Shown here: positions 11,229-20,990 of the stretch, piece after piece | Layout: each line of letters opens with the position of its first letter | How positions within the stretch are numbered: the stretch's first letter is position 1 | Origin: an uncultured Pelagibacteraceae bacterium | Lineage (GTDB): Bacteria; Pseudomonadota; Alphaproteobacteria; Pelagibacterales; Pelagibacteraceae | Assembly: GCA_902628495.1 (NCBI GenBank) | Contig: CACONH010000001.1 | Coordinates: 1-64,000, forward strand | Length of the DNA: 64,000 nt | Direction: 5' to 3' | The notes under the pieces: model-generated | Seen by the model: the letters and a program-made list of their open reading frames with translations, nothing else | Told to the model about the DNA's origin: nothing | Databases searched by the model: none | Made by a program: the position numbers and the translations under genes

Positions 11229-12463
11229 TGAGGCTTTTATACAATTTAATAATATGTATCATTATAATATTTTCACCTATAATAATATTTTTTAGGATCA
11301 TTAAAAAAAAGGAAAGTCCTAAAAGATTTTTAGAAAAATTTAGTTTCCTGCAAAAAAAAAGGGGGCGAGGTAAACTAATATGGTTTCACTGCTCTAGTGT
11401 TGGTGAATTTTTGAGTATTGTGCCTCTAATAGAAAAATTAGAAAAAGAGAAAGATATAAGAAATATATTACTGTCTACATCTACTTTAAGTTCATCAAAA
11501 ATATTTAATAAATTTAAATTTAAAAAAACTATTCATCAATTTTACCCAATAGATAACCCGATTATAATTTGTAAGTTTCTAAATCACTGGAAACCATGTG
11601 CTGTATTTTTTATTGAGTCAGAAATTTGGCCTGAGATGTTAAGAGTCTTACATTCAAGAAAAATAAAAACTTATCTTTTAAATGCGAGAATAAGTAAAAA
11701 ATCATTTGCAAGATGGAAAAACTTTAGAGAAACAGGAATTAAGATATTTAATATATTTGATTATATTTTCCCTCAAAATCAAGAAACATTAACTTATTTA
11801 AAATATTTCAAAGTTAAAAAAGTAAAAATTTTAGGAAATTTAAAATTTTCTGAAACCGAAAGAGTAAATACAAGTAAAACTTTACCTAAATTTTTTAACA
11901 AAAAAAAAATTTTTTGTGCTGCAAGTACTCATAATAACGAGGAAGAGATTATATCGAATGTTCATTTAAAGTTAAGAAAAAATATAGACAATTTGCTAAC
12001 AATTTTGATTCCTAGGCATGTGGAAAGGTCACAAAAAATATTAGAAAATTTAAAAGAAAAAAAATTGAATTGCATTTGTCACAGTGAAAATAAAAAATTG
12101 AGTAAAAATACAGACGTTTATTTAGTTGACGTATATGGAGAAAGCAAAGCATTCTACTCAATAAGCAAGGTAGTTTTTTTAGGTGGATCTTTAGTGTCCA
12201 GAGGTGGTCAAAATCCATTAGAGCCAGTAAGATATGGTTGCAATATAGTTCATGGTAAACATGTTTTTAACTTTACAGAAATCTATAGAATGCTTCACAA
12301 AAACAAATTAGCATTTGAAGCTAAAAATTTCTCTAAACTTAAGAAGATAATTTTTAGACTGATGGTAAAAGAACAAAATAACAAGAAAAAAGTAAATAAA
12401 TTTAAAAAAATAGGTAAAAGTATTTTAGTCAAAAATTTTAGAAAAATAAGAGTTTTAATTTAA
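11228..12463 (+). CDS. kdtA: 3-deoxy-D-manno-octulosonic acid (Kdo) transferase
   Basis: KdtA (WaaA, family GT30) transfers Kdo from CMP-Kdo to the lipid A precursor on the cytoplasmic face of the inner membrane. The 411-residue protein has an N-terminal membrane anchor (about residues 4-22). The catalytic Glu60 is in FHCSSVGEF, at the same number as in the E. coli enzyme, and the C-terminal donor-site block is GSLVSRGGQNPLEP. Lysine is very frequent, as in all genes of this AT-rich window. It follows the transporter with TAATG coupling, and lpxK starts on the next base. Confidence 0.93.
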   Translation: MRLLYNLIICIIIIFSPIIIFFRIIKKKESPKRFLEKFSFLQKKRGRGKLIWFHCSSVGEFLSIVPLIEKLEKEKDIRNILLSTSTLSSSKIFNKFKFKKTIHQFYPIDNPIIICKFLNHWKPCAVFFIESEIWPEMLRVLHSRKIKTYLLNARISKKSFARWKNFRETGIKIFNIFDYIFPQNQETLTYLKYFKVKKVKILGNLKFSETERVNTSKTLPKFFNKKKIFCAASTHNNEEEIISNVHLKLRKNIDNLLTILIPRHVERSQKILENLKEKKLNCICHSENKKLSKNTDVYLVDVYGESKAFYSISKVVFLGGSLVSRGGQNPLEPVRYGCNIVHGKHVFNFTEIYRMLHKNKLAFEAKNFSKLKKIIFRLMVKEQNNKKKVNKFKKIGKSILVKNFRKIRVLI

Positions 12464-13393
12464 ATGAATTTATTAAAACCAAAATTTTGGGATAAACAAC
12501 ATTTAACTTTTCAGTCCATAATTCTTTATCCGTTAACTTATATTTTGGACTTAAGAAATTTAATTAAATTCTTTATTAAGCCAAAAAAATATTCGAATAT
12601 TAAAACTATATGTGTAGGTAACATCTATTTAGGAGGCACGGGTAAAACACCTCTAACCGATGCCATAGCAAAAATTTTCAAAAATAAATTAAAAACAGTT
12701 ATAATTAAAAAAGGATATCCAAGTCATTTAGATGAAATAAAATTATTAAAAAAAAATAATGAAGTATTCTTTAATAAAGACAGAGAAAAATCTTTAAAAG
12801 ACGCAATAGCAAACAAATTTGAATTAGCGATATTTGATGATGGATTGCAAGATAAAAAAATAAAATATAATCTTAAGTTAGTTTGTTTTAGTTCTTTATC
12901 ATTAGCCGGAAATCAAATGAGATTACCCGCAGGTCCACTTAGAGAAAGACTTGATAACTTAAAAAAATATGATGCTGTATTTATAAATGGTACAAATATT
13001 AATAAGAAATTTTTGAAAAAAATAAAGATTATAAATCCTAATATCTCTATATTTAATGGAGAATATATATCTACAAATTATATTAAATTTAAAAAAAATG
13101 ATTATCTTGCTTTCAGTGGTATTGGTAATCCAAATAGTTTTAAAAACACATTAAAGAAATATCGTATTAAAAATAAATATAATTTAGTTTATCCAGATCA
13201 TTATAATTATTCTAAAATAGACATAAAAAAGATTAAAGAAATTGCAAAGGCAGAAAAACTTAAGATATTAACAACAGAGAAAGATTTTTATAGAATACCA
13301 ATTAAACTTAGAAGAAATATAAATTTTATAAAAATTAATCTTAAAGTTAAAAAATTAAAAAAGTTCAAACAATTCATATCTAAATATTTATGA
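12464..13393 (+). CDS. lpxK: Tetraacyldisaccharide 4'-kinase
   Basis: LpxK phosphorylates the 4' position of the lipid A disaccharide at the inner membrane. The 309-residue protein keeps the family P-loop GNIYLGGTGKT (residues 52-62) and the catalytic-region DDGLQ (125-129). The region LPAGPLRERL typical of LpxK is also present. The start codon follows the kdtA stop with no gap, and its stop overlaps the next gene's ATG by 4 bases. Length is at the short end for the family, mainly through loop trimming. Confidence 0.93.
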   Translation: MNLLKPKFWDKQHLTFQSIILYPLTYILDLRNLIKFFIKPKKYSNIKTICVGNIYLGGTGKTPLTDAIAKIFKNKLKTVIIKKGYPSHLDEIKLLKKNNEVFFNKDREKSLKDAIANKFELAIFDDGLQDKKIKYNLKLVCFSSLSLAGNQMRLPAGPLRERLDNLKKYDAVFINGTNINKKFLKKIKIINPNISIFNGEYISTNYIKFKKNDYLAFSGIGNPNSFKNTLKKYRIKNKYNLVYPDHYNYSKIDIKKIKEIAKAEKLKILTTEKDFYRIPIKLRRNINFIKINLKVKKLKKFKQFISKYL

Positions 13394-14253
13394 AAAATTT
13401 AATTTATTTTTTTGAATTTACAGCAATAATCATTTTATTCATAATTTTTCGAACCATCGGATATAAGGCTGCATCTAATTTAGGTTTCTTTATAGGTAAA
13501 AATATTGGTCCAAAATTTAGACCGAAAAAAACAATAATTAAAAATATAAAAAATTTTAATTCAACAGTCGATGATAAAGAAATAGACAAGATCATAAATA
13601 ATATGTGGGGAAACTATGGAAGAATTTTGGCTGAGTATCCTTTTATTCCAAGTTTTAGAAAAAAAAAATTAGAAAAGTATTTAAATATTGAGGGAATAGA
13701 AAATTTAAAGATAATTAAAGATAGTGAAAAACCTTCAGTTTTTGTATCGGGTCATTTTAATAATTTTGAGTTAATGGCTATGTTAATAGAACGTGAGGGT
13801 ATTGATCTTGCAGCCGTTTATAGACCATTAAACAACAAATTTTTAAATTTAATTATGGAATACTTAAGAAAAAAATATATTTGTAAATATCAAGTAAAAA
13901 AAGGTTTAAAGGGTGTAAAAGAATCTCTTGCTTTTTTTAAAAAAGGTAAAAGCTTGGCAATAATGATTGATCAAAGAGTTTCTGAAGGGATAGATAGTAA
14001 ATTTTTTGGAGTAAATGCATTCACAACAACTATACCAGCTCAATTTGTAAAAAAATTTGGATGCATTATTCAGCCAGTTTATATTCAAAGAATTGATGGA
14101 GTTAATTTCAAAATTTTATTTGATGAACAAATGAATTTTGAAAAAAATCAGAGTATTGAAACAATCACAGAAAATTTAAATAAATGGTTAGAGAAAAAAA
14201 TCGAGCAAAATCCAGATCAATGGATCTGGACACATAACCGTTGGAAACGATAA
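13390..14253 (+). CDS. lpxL: Lipid A lauroyl/myristoyl acyltransferase (LpxL/HtrB family)
   Basis: The 287-residue protein is a late acyltransferase of the LABLAT family, adding a secondary acyl chain to Kdo-lipid A. The N-terminal membrane helix lies at about residues 7-22. The HX4E catalytic motif is in SGHFNNFE (His122, Glu127), and VYRPLNN follows at 143-149. The acyl donor and the position modified cannot be told from sequence. It ends the ubiA-msbA-kdtA-lpxK run. Its stop abuts the stop of the convergent DUF2093 gene with no base between, so no terminator separates them. Confidence 0.9.
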   Translation: MKNLIYFFEFTAIIILFIIFRTIGYKAASNLGFFIGKNIGPKFRPKKTIIKNIKNFNSTVDDKEIDKIINNMWGNYGRILAEYPFIPSFRKKKLEKYLNIEGIENLKIIKDSEKPSVFVSGHFNNFELMAMLIEREGIDLAAVYRPLNNKFLNLIMEYLRKKYICKYQVKKGLKGVKESLAFFKKGKSLAIMIDQRVSEGIDSKFFGVNAFTTTIPAQFVKKFGCIIQPVYIQRIDGVNFKILFDEQMNFEKNQSIETITENLNKWLEKKIEQNPDQWIWTHNRWKR

Positions 14254-14445
14254 TTATTTTAAATTTTCTCTTTTTAATTGAGCCTCGATAAAAGAATAAT
14301 AAGCCTCTTGAAGTTCTACATTCCAATAATTCAAATCCTTTAACATGATTTTTTTATTTGATACAGCGCAAACTACATGGTCGCCAGGTTCAATTATTTC
14401 AAAATTATTTGGAAGATATTTTAATTTTGCTAATTTATTTTTCAT
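14254..14445 (-). CDS. DUF2093 family small protein
   Basis: This 63-residue protein matches the alphaproteobacterial DUF2093 pattern: KYLPNNFEIIEPGDHVVCAV, then a short loop, then LNYWNVELQEAYYSFIEA. It has no signal peptide or membrane helix and is probably a compact cytoplasmic protein. Function is unknown. It sits between two plus-strand operons, with its start 23 bases from the divergent purD start. In spite of its small size the gene is convincing because the conserved motif spans almost the whole protein. Confidence 0.85.
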   Translation of the reverse strand: MKNKLAKLKYLPNNFEIIEPGDHVVCAVSNKKIMLKDLNYWNVELQEAYYSFIEAQLKRENLK

Positions 14446-14468
14446 TTATAAGTTATAAGTTAATATAA

Positions 14469-15731
14469 ATGATTGTAGGAATTATTGGAAGTGGAGGAAG
14501 AGAGCATGCAATTTGCACAAAAATTAGAGAATCATCGAAAATTAGTAAAATATTTTGCATACCTGGAAATGCAGGCACAAACCATATTGCTAAAAACATA
14601 GATATTAAAATTGAAGATTTTAAATCCATTAAAAAATTTTGCCTAAATAACAATATAGAACTTCTAATTGTTGGGCCTGAGCAACCTTTAGTGGATGGAA
14701 TAGTTGATTATTTTCTAGATACAAATATAAAAGTTTTTGGTCCTAATAAATTGGTCTCAAAGCTTGAGGGCTCTAAAATATTTACAAAAGAACTTTGCGA
14801 AAAATATAATATACCAACTGCGAATTTTAAAATAATTAAAAGTCTTAAAAATGCAGAAGCAACTTTAAAAAGTTTCAAATTTCCATTGGTCATTAAAGCG
14901 GATGGATTGGCTGCTGGAAAGGGTGTTTATATATGTAACAATTATAATGAAGGTTATATTGCAGCTAATGAAATTTTTAATGGAAAGTTTGGAAAAGCTA
15001 AAAACTTATTAATAGAGGAATTTTTAGATGGTGAGGAAATGAGTTATTTTATAATTTCTGATGGTAAAAGTTATCAATTTATCGGAAGCGCCCAAGATCA
15101 CAAACGTGTTGGAGAAGGGGATAAGGGAAAAAATACTGGTGGTATGGGATGTTATTCTCCATCTAGGTTACTAAATTCAAAACTAACTGAAAAAATCAAT
15201 AATAAGATAATTATACCAACCTTAAATGCAATTAAAGATATGGGTTCAGAGTATATTGGATTTTTATATGTGGGCTTAATGATAAAAAATGAAAAACCTT
15301 ATCTCATTGAATTTAATGTGAGAATGGGAGATCCTGAATGCCAAACAATTCTTCCATTATTGGAAAATGATCTATCTGAAATATTTTTTGATTGTTGTGC
15401 AGGAAAATTAAGCGAAAAAAAGATTAAATTAAGTAATAAAAAAAGTATTTGTATAGTTCTATGCTCTAAGGGTTATCCAGATGATTATAAAAAAGATAGC
15501 GAAATAAGTAAACTTAATAAATTGTCTTTAAAAGATAATGAATATATATATCATGCGGGAACTAAACTAAAAGACAACAAAATTTTAAATTCAGGTGGAA
15601 GAGTTTTAAATTTTGTATCCACCTCAAACAATATAAAAGAATCTAGAGATGATTTGATAAAACTAATTAAAAGACTTGATTGGGAAAATGGTTTTTTTAG
15701 AAAAGATATTGCTTATAAAGTTATAGATTAA
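14469..15731 (+). CDS. purD: Phosphoribosylamine-glycine ligase
   Basis: PurD (GARS) joins glycine to phosphoribosylamine with ATP in the second step of purine synthesis. The 420-residue protein begins MIVGIIGSGGREHAI, the standard GARS N-terminus, and carries the ATP-grasp block with PLVIKADGLAAGKGV and later EFNVRMGDPECQ (metal-binding region). The length is normal for a monofunctional bacterial enzyme. The start is set by the family N-terminus. The stop shares one base with the rsmD start, so the two are probably cotranscribed although functionally unrelated. Confidence 0.96.
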   Translation: MIVGIIGSGGREHAICTKIRESSKISKIFCIPGNAGTNHIAKNIDIKIEDFKSIKKFCLNNNIELLIVGPEQPLVDGIVDYFLDTNIKVFGPNKLVSKLEGSKIFTKELCEKYNIPTANFKIIKSLKNAEATLKSFKFPLVIKADGLAAGKGVYICNNYNEGYIAANEIFNGKFGKAKNLLIEEFLDGEEMSYFIISDGKSYQFIGSAQDHKRVGEGDKGKNTGGMGCYSPSRLLNSKLTEKINNKIIIPTLNAIKDMGSEYIGFLYVGLMIKNEKPYLIEFNVRMGDPECQTILPLLENDLSEIFFDCCAGKLSEKKIKLSNKKSICIVLCSKGYPDDYKKDSEISKLNKLSLKDNEYIYHAGTKLKDNKILNSGGRVLNFVSTSNNIKESRDDLIKLIKRLDWENGFFRKDIAYKVID

Positions 15732-16294
15732 TGAGGATAATCTCAGGAATTTTTAAAGGTAAAAAACTAATTATACCAGAAGATAAATACACAAGGCCTT
15801 TAAAAGATAATGTTAAAGAATCTATATTTAATATTTTAGAGCACTCAAATTTAATAAATTATAAAATAAATAATTCAAATGTGTTAGATTTATTTTCTGG
15901 TGTTGGAAGTTTTGGTTTAGAGTGTATTTCAAGGAAATCTAAACATGTAACTTTTTTTGAAAACTACCCTCCAGTTTTAAGAATCTTAAAAAAAAACATT
16001 CAAAATTTAAATTGTTCTAAAAATGTTAAAATTATTGAGAAAGATATTTTTTGTTTAGAGCAAACAAACATGGACCTAATGAATTATGAATTTATTTTTT
16101 TAGATCCTCCATATAAGGAAAGAAAGATAAAGCTTTTACTTGAAATAATAAAAAAAAGTAAAATCCTAAAAAGAGATAGTATAATATTAATACATAGAGA
16201 TAAGAAATTTATAGACGAGTTTCCAGAGAGTTTTAAAGTAATTATAACTAAAAACTATGGAAGATCTAAAATTTTATTTGGTAAGTTCTGCTAA
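15731..16294 (+). CDS. rsmD: 16S rRNA (guanine966-N2)-methyltransferase
   Basis: RsmD methylates G966 of 16S rRNA. The 187-residue protein starts MRIISGIFKGKKL, a typical RsmD opening. It has the SAM-binding loop DLFSGVGSFGLE (residues 53-64) and the N6/N2 methyltransferase motif DPPY (125-128). The gene follows purD with a one-base overlap. Its TAA stop overlaps the stop of the convergent pgi gene through the tetramer CTAA, leaving no room for a terminator between them. Confidence 0.93.
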   Translation: MRIISGIFKGKKLIIPEDKYTRPLKDNVKESIFNILEHSNLINYKINNSNVLDLFSGVGSFGLECISRKSKHVTFFENYPPVLRILKKNIQNLNCSKNVKIIEKDIFCLEQTNMDLMNYEFIFLDPPYKERKIKLLLEIIKKSKILKRDSIILIHRDKKFIDEFPESFKVIITKNYGRSKILFGKFC

Positions 16295-17454
16295 ATTAGA
16301 ATTTTCTTAGTTTCTTTTTTAATCAGCTCAACAGATGGTTGATTGTATGGATTTATTTTTAACATCTTGCCTAATAATATTGTCTCTAACATAAAAAAAG
16401 TGAATAGCTCACCTAAAGTTTCTTCATTTTTTTTAAGAACCTCAAAAGTTCTGAATGGTATTCCTTTGGCTTTAAACACGTTTATTGTAGCTTTTTTTTG
16501 TGCTGATTTTATAGAAAACAAATCATGTTTTTTTAAATATTTATAATTACTAAATATTTTTTTTTTCTTTATTTTTGGAGAGTTGTAGTTTTTGATATCA
16601 AAAAAAGTAAAAAAAGAATTTTTATTTCCATCTAAATATAGTTGCATTAAACTATGATTGTCTTTTGGCATTTCCGAAATAATTGGTAAAACTCCTTTAG
16701 AATTTTTTCCTAAACTTTCTGCAACAAGTTGCTGATACCATCTAAACAAGTTGTATGAACTTTCATCGTAATTTAATATTATAGAATTAGTCTTTCCCAT
16801 TTTAACAAGACGATAAAGCATGTTTACATTGGCAAGCAAACTATTTATGAAATCTCGATTGGAGACTAATTTATCAAATCTTTTAAATTTATTGCTATTT
16901 AACCCCATAAGCTCAGCGGGCAGCATGCCAACTTCTGACAAAACTGAGTATCTGCCACCGATAAAGTTTTTGTGTTCTATAATTTCTTTTTTTAATCTTA
17001 AAGCGGTATTTCTTAAATAATTGTTATTATTTTCGGTAATGTATAGTTTATTACTACCTGAAAAAATATTTTCGTTAACAATGGTTTCTAATGTATTTCC
17101 AGATTTTGATATGATTAAATTGAGACTTTTGCTTTTAGTTTTAATGATCTTATTCTTTGAGTCAAGATTATCAAAAAAATAGAAATTTTTTTTGATTTTT
17201 GGTCTCATGAAATCATAAATTGCTTGAATACCTAGTGAGGAACCACCCATCCCATATATTTGGAAAAAATTAAATTTTTTATATTTTTTTAACTGTTTTT
17301 TAGTAAATGAATAAAAATATGATTTAGAGAAACTTTTTATAACATTATCATCATAGTTGTTTTTGTCGATAAGCTTTTTAAAAAGGACTTTCAAATTTTT
17401 ATTAAATTTTTTTTTTGTAAAGTTTTTAAATCTAATATTTTTTGATAACATCAA
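16291..17454 (-). CDS. pgi: Glucose-6-phosphate isomerase (short form)
   Basis: This enzyme interconverts glucose-6-phosphate and fructose-6-phosphate. At 387 residues it is much shorter than the roughly 550-residue enterobacterial enzyme, but the sugar-isomerase domain signatures are intact: YGMGGSSLGIQAIY, LIISKSGNTLET and GGRYSVLSEVGMLPAEL. The short form is known in other bacteria, so I do not regard it as truncated. The stop overlaps that of rsmD by 4 bases, and the gene directly follows the lipoprotein gene. Whether it runs in glycolysis or gluconeogenesis here cannot be judged from this window. Confidence 0.92.
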   Translation of the reverse strand: MMLSKNIRFKNFTKKKFNKNLKVLFKKLIDKNNYDDNVIKSFSKSYFYSFTKKQLKKYKKFNFFQIYGMGGSSLGIQAIYDFMRPKIKKNFYFFDNLDSKNKIIKTKSKSLNLIISKSGNTLETIVNENIFSGSNKLYITENNNNYLRNTALRLKKEIIEHKNFIGGRYSVLSEVGMLPAELMGLNSNKFKRFDKLVSNRDFINSLLANVNMLYRLVKMGKTNSIILNYDESSYNLFRWYQQLVAESLGKNSKGVLPIISEMPKDNHSLMQLYLDGNKNSFFTFFDIKNYNSPKIKKKKIFSNYKYLKKHDLFSIKSAQKKATINVFKAKGIPFRTFEVLKKNEETLGELFTFFMLETILLGKMLKINPYNQPSVELIKKETKKILI

Positions 17455-17778
17455 TTAGTCTTTTATCTGATCTAGTACAAATTCTTCTGTGGATGAATTA
17501 ATTGAAGAATTTTCAACTTTTATTTCTAACTCTTCTTCAGATTTAATTGAGGAGACTATATCATCAATTTCTGCCTCTATAGACTCTTCTCTAGACATGC
17601 TGACTGGGTCCTGAGGTTTGGGTAATTCATTAAAGTCTGGTGGAAGAACTAATGGATTTTTTTTAATAACTAAAAACTCGTCACTAGACTCATATTTTTT
17701 TCCAGACAGAGCATCCTTAACACTTTGACAAGAATAAAGTGAGATAATTATTAAAAGTAAAAATAATTTTTTAATCAT
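17455..17778 (-). CDS. BamF-like lipoprotein (DUF3035 family)
   Basis: A 107-residue lipoprotein with the signal MIKKLFLLLIIISLYSC and the lipidated cysteine at residue 17. After it come the stretch NPLVLPPDFNELPKP and an acidic tail. The LPPDF-LP-P segment fits DUF3035, the family of BamF in the Caulobacter outer-membrane beta-barrel assembly complex, which resembles the N-terminal part of BamC. I chose the ATG at 17778 because it gives a proper signal peptide; an in-frame ATG at 17805 would place nine residues before it. The start overlaps the 3' end of lspA, the gene for its own likely processing enzyme. Confidence 0.8.
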   Translation of the reverse strand: MIKKLFLLLIIISLYSCQSVKDALSGKKYESSDEFLVIKKNPLVLPPDFNELPKPQDPVSMSREESIEAEIDDIVSSIKSEEELEIKVENSSINSSTEEFVLDQIKD

Positions 17779-18259
17779 TCCTTCTATTTTTAAAAAAAAA
17801 TTCATCTAAAATAAGGCATAGGACCCCTAAAGAAATAAATATGTCTGCAGGGTTAAAAATAAACCAGTGAAAATCTCCTATATGGAAATCAATAAAGTCT
17901 GGCACTGCATTGTATACAAATCTATCAAATAAATTTCCTAATGAACCCCCTAGTATTATCAAAAAAAAATATTTTCTAATATCATCTAATTTAAATAATA
18001 TATAGATTATTAAAATATTAATTAATACAATGAAAAAAGTAATAATATTATAAATCGTGAGACTTCCGAATGAAAGTAATCCAAACGCAATTCCTTCATT
18101 CCATATTAAATAAACATTTAAAAAAGATGTTAAAAATATTTGTTGATTACTAATATCTTCGTAAAGATTTATTACATATATTTTGCATAATCTATCTACT
18201 AAAAAAATAATAGTTACAATAAACAAATTTAATAAAAATATTTTATTTTTTTTTTCCAT
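17771..18259 (-). CDS. lspA: Lipoprotein signal peptidase II
   Basis: LspA cleaves the signal peptide from prolipoproteins in the inner membrane. The 162-residue protein has four membrane helices and both catalytic-aspartate blocks: GGSLGNLFDRF and FIFNPADIFISLG. I set the start at the ATG at 18259 (MEKKNKIFLLN), which gives normal length and overlaps ileS by 17 bases; an upstream ATG at 18328 would add 23 residues entirely within ileS. Translation is probably coupled to ileS. Pairing of ileS with lspA is common in bacteria. Confidence 0.93.
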   Translation of the reverse strand: MEKKNKIFLLNLFIVTIIFLVDRLCKIYVINLYEDISNQQIFLTSFLNVYLIWNEGIAFGLLSFGSLTIYNIITFFIVLINILIIYILFKLDDIRKYFFLIILGGSLGNLFDRFVYNAVPDFIDFHIGDFHWFIFNPADIFISLGVLCLILDEFFFKNRRND

Positions 18260-20990
18260 CAAAACCAGAGTTATGTCTCTCACATTTTTTTTCAAAAATT
18301 TTCCAACAAACAGGACATTTTTCACCAACAGCTTTTTTTGTTATTACATTCGTGTTTGCTTTAATATCTTGATTTAATTTTAACTCTGCGTTCGAGGTAA
18401 TACAGATTTCAGCAAAATCATAGTCTTTTAAAAGATCATATTTTTCTTTATTGAGTTCAATTATTATTTCAGCTTCTAAGCTAGAACCAATTAGTTTATC
18501 AGCTCTTTTAAGTTCTATACTTGAATTAGCAATCTCTCTTACATTTAGTATTTCTTTCCATTTTTTAGCAAGATTTTCGTTTTTCCAATTCTCAGGGATT
18601 GTTACAAACTTTTCTAAATGAATGCTTTCATTTGATTTTTTATTTATCAATTTGAAAATTTCTTCGGTAGTGAAAGATAGAATGGGAGCAAACCATTTGA
18701 GAAGGCAATCAAGAAGCACATTTAATATTTGCAAACAATCTTTTCTTCTCTTAGATGTTAAATCATCACAATACAAAGAGTCTTTTCTTATATCAAAATA
18801 GAAGGAAGATAGGTCGACTGTACAAAAATTTAATAAATCTTTATAAAGCAAATGAAAATTATAAGATTTAAAATTTTTTTGATAATTATTATTTAACAAA
18901 TAAATTTTATGCAACATCAGCTTATCAAGTTCGCACAGTTCATCATAATTTATCTTATTGAAATCATTTTCTGAAAATTCATCTCTTAAATTTCCAAGAA
19001 TATATCTAAAAGTGTTTCTTATCTTTCTGTATGCGTCTGCATGCTGTTCTAAAATTGTGTAATCTATTCTAAGATCCTCTGAATAATTAGAGGCTGCAAC
19101 CCAAATTCTTAGGATATCAGCACCATATTTTTTTAAGATATCATCAGGTGAAATAACATTACCTAATGACTTAGACATTTTAAGTCCTTTTCCATCTACA
19201 ACAAATCCATGTGATAAAATTGTTTCGAAAGGTGCTTCTCCTCTAGTTCCACAAGATTGTAGAAGTGAGGAATGAAACCAGCCTCGATGTTGATCTGAAC
19301 CTTCTAAGTACATGGATGCAGGCCATTTAAGATCTTTTCTAGTTTCTAAAACAAAAGAGTGTGTAGAGCCACTATCAAACCACACCTCTACAATGTCTGA
19401 CAGTTTTGTAAAATTTTCTGCTTTGTATTTTTTTCCAAGAAATTTTTGAGCATCATCCTTAAACCAGCAGTCTGAACCCTCTTTCTCATAAATTTTTGCA
19501 ATATTTTCAAAAACTTCATCATCAACTAAAACCTTTCCATCTTTTTTATTTATAAATATTGGTAGAGGAACACCCCAAACTCTTTGTCTTGAAACACACC
19601 AATCTGGCCTGGTCTCAATCATAGACTTCAATCTCTCTTTCCCTTTTTCAGGATAAAAAACTGTTTTATTTATTGCTTTAAGCGCTTTGTCTCTCAGACC
19701 ATGACTTTCCATTGAGATAAACCATTGTGGGGTTGCTCTGTGAACTAAAGGAGCTTTTGATCTCCAAGAGTGGGGGTATGAATGATTTAATTTACCATTG
19801 AATACCAACTTTTTTTCTTTTTTGAGTTTTTCTATGACGATAGCATTAGCTTTAAAAATGTGTGTACCCTCAAATAAAGGAATATTGTTAGTATATTTAC
19901 CATCATCATCAACTGTCTCTAATGCTTTGATGCCATTATTTAAGCATAAATTAAAATCATCTGGGCCGTGACTTGGCGCGCAATGAACAATACCCGTTCC
20001 TTGCTCAGTTGTAACAAATCTAGCCTCTAGCATTGGAACATTATAATCATAACCGAGATTATGAAATGGATGTGAACAGATTGTTCCTTCAAAATCATCC
20101 CCCAAAAATTCAGAAATTATTTGAAATTTTTCGATTTTACACTCCTCTACAAATGAGTTTAATAAATCTTTCGCAACTATTAACTTTTTATTTTTAAAAT
20201 CAGACTCACTAGTAATCTCTATAATTAAATATTTAAGACTTTTATTATAAGCCAAAGCTTTATTTGCAGGAATTGTCCAAGGTGTGGTAGTCCAAATAAT
20301 TACTTCACTATCTAATAAATTTTTATTTTTTGAATTTTTAACTGGGAAAGAGGTATATATGGTATCCGATGTATGATCTAAATATTCAACTTCCGCATCT
20401 GCTAATGCTGTTTTTTCGACAGTAGACCAAAGAACTGGTTTATAGCCTCTATATAAACTCCCCTCTTTTAAAAACTTGCCTAATTCTCGTACTATTTGAG
20501 CCTCAGCATCGAAGCTCATTGTGGAGTAATAATTATTCCAGTCACCAATTACCCCTAATCTTTGAAATTGATCTTTATGTATTTCAATCCATTTTTCTGC
20601 AAACTCTCGACACTCTTTTCTAAATTCAACAATCGGAACATCGTTTTTATTTTTTTTATTTTTTTTATATTGTTCTTCAATTTTCCATTCTATCGGTAAA
20701 CCATGACAATCCCATCCTGGTACATAAACTGAATCTTGACCACTCATTTGATGAAATTTGGTTACAATATCTTTTAAAATCTTATTGAGAGCTGTGCCCA
20801 TATGAATATTTCCATTAGCGTAAGGGGGGCCATCATGTAAAACAAATTTTTTTTGACCTTTGCTTTTATCTCTTAATTGCTTGTAGAGATTAATATTGGT
20901 CCAATACTTAATTAAATCTGGTTCTTTAACTGGAAGATTTGCTTTCATTGAGAAAGCTGTTTTTGGTAAGTTTATTTGTTCTTTGCTCAT
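18243..20990 (-). CDS. ileS: Isoleucyl-tRNA synthetase
   Basis: The 915-residue class Ia synthetase charges tRNA-Ile. The ATP-site HIGH-type motif is HMGT (residues 63-66, in PPYANGNIHMGTALNK), and the KMSKS loop appears in GLKMSKSLGNVISP. The editing (CP1) domain between them is complete. A C-terminal zinc-finger-like CPVCW with a later CERH pair closes the protein, as in many bacterial IleRS. The gene overlaps ribF by one base at its start and lspA by 17 at its end, so the three behave as one transcript. Confidence 0.97.
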   Translation of the reverse strand: MSKEQINLPKTAFSMKANLPVKEPDLIKYWTNINLYKQLRDKSKGQKKFVLHDGPPYANGNIHMGTALNKILKDIVTKFHQMSGQDSVYVPGWDCHGLPIEWKIEEQYKKNKKNKNDVPIVEFRKECREFAEKWIEIHKDQFQRLGVIGDWNNYYSTMSFDAEAQIVRELGKFLKEGSLYRGYKPVLWSTVEKTALADAEVEYLDHTSDTIYTSFPVKNSKNKNLLDSEVIIWTTTPWTIPANKALAYNKSLKYLIIEITSESDFKNKKLIVAKDLLNSFVEECKIEKFQIISEFLGDDFEGTICSHPFHNLGYDYNVPMLEARFVTTEQGTGIVHCAPSHGPDDFNLCLNNGIKALETVDDDGKYTNNIPLFEGTHIFKANAIVIEKLKKEKKLVFNGKLNHSYPHSWRSKAPLVHRATPQWFISMESHGLRDKALKAINKTVFYPEKGKERLKSMIETRPDWCVSRQRVWGVPLPIFINKKDGKVLVDDEVFENIAKIYEKEGSDCWFKDDAQKFLGKKYKAENFTKLSDIVEVWFDSGSTHSFVLETRKDLKWPASMYLEGSDQHRGWFHSSLLQSCGTRGEAPFETILSHGFVVDGKGLKMSKSLGNVISPDDILKKYGADILRIWVAASNYSEDLRIDYTILEQHADAYRKIRNTFRYILGNLRDEFSENDFNKINYDELCELDKLMLHKIYLLNNNYQKNFKSYNFHLLYKDLLNFCTVDLSSFYFDIRKDSLYCDDLTSKRRKDCLQILNVLLDCLLKWFAPILSFTTEEIFKLINKKSNESIHLEKFVTIPENWKNENLAKKWKEILNVREIANSSIELKRADKLIGSSLEAEIIIELNKEKYDLLKDYDFAEICITSNAELKLNQDIKANTNVITKKAVGEKCPVCWKIFEKKCERHNSGFDGKKK

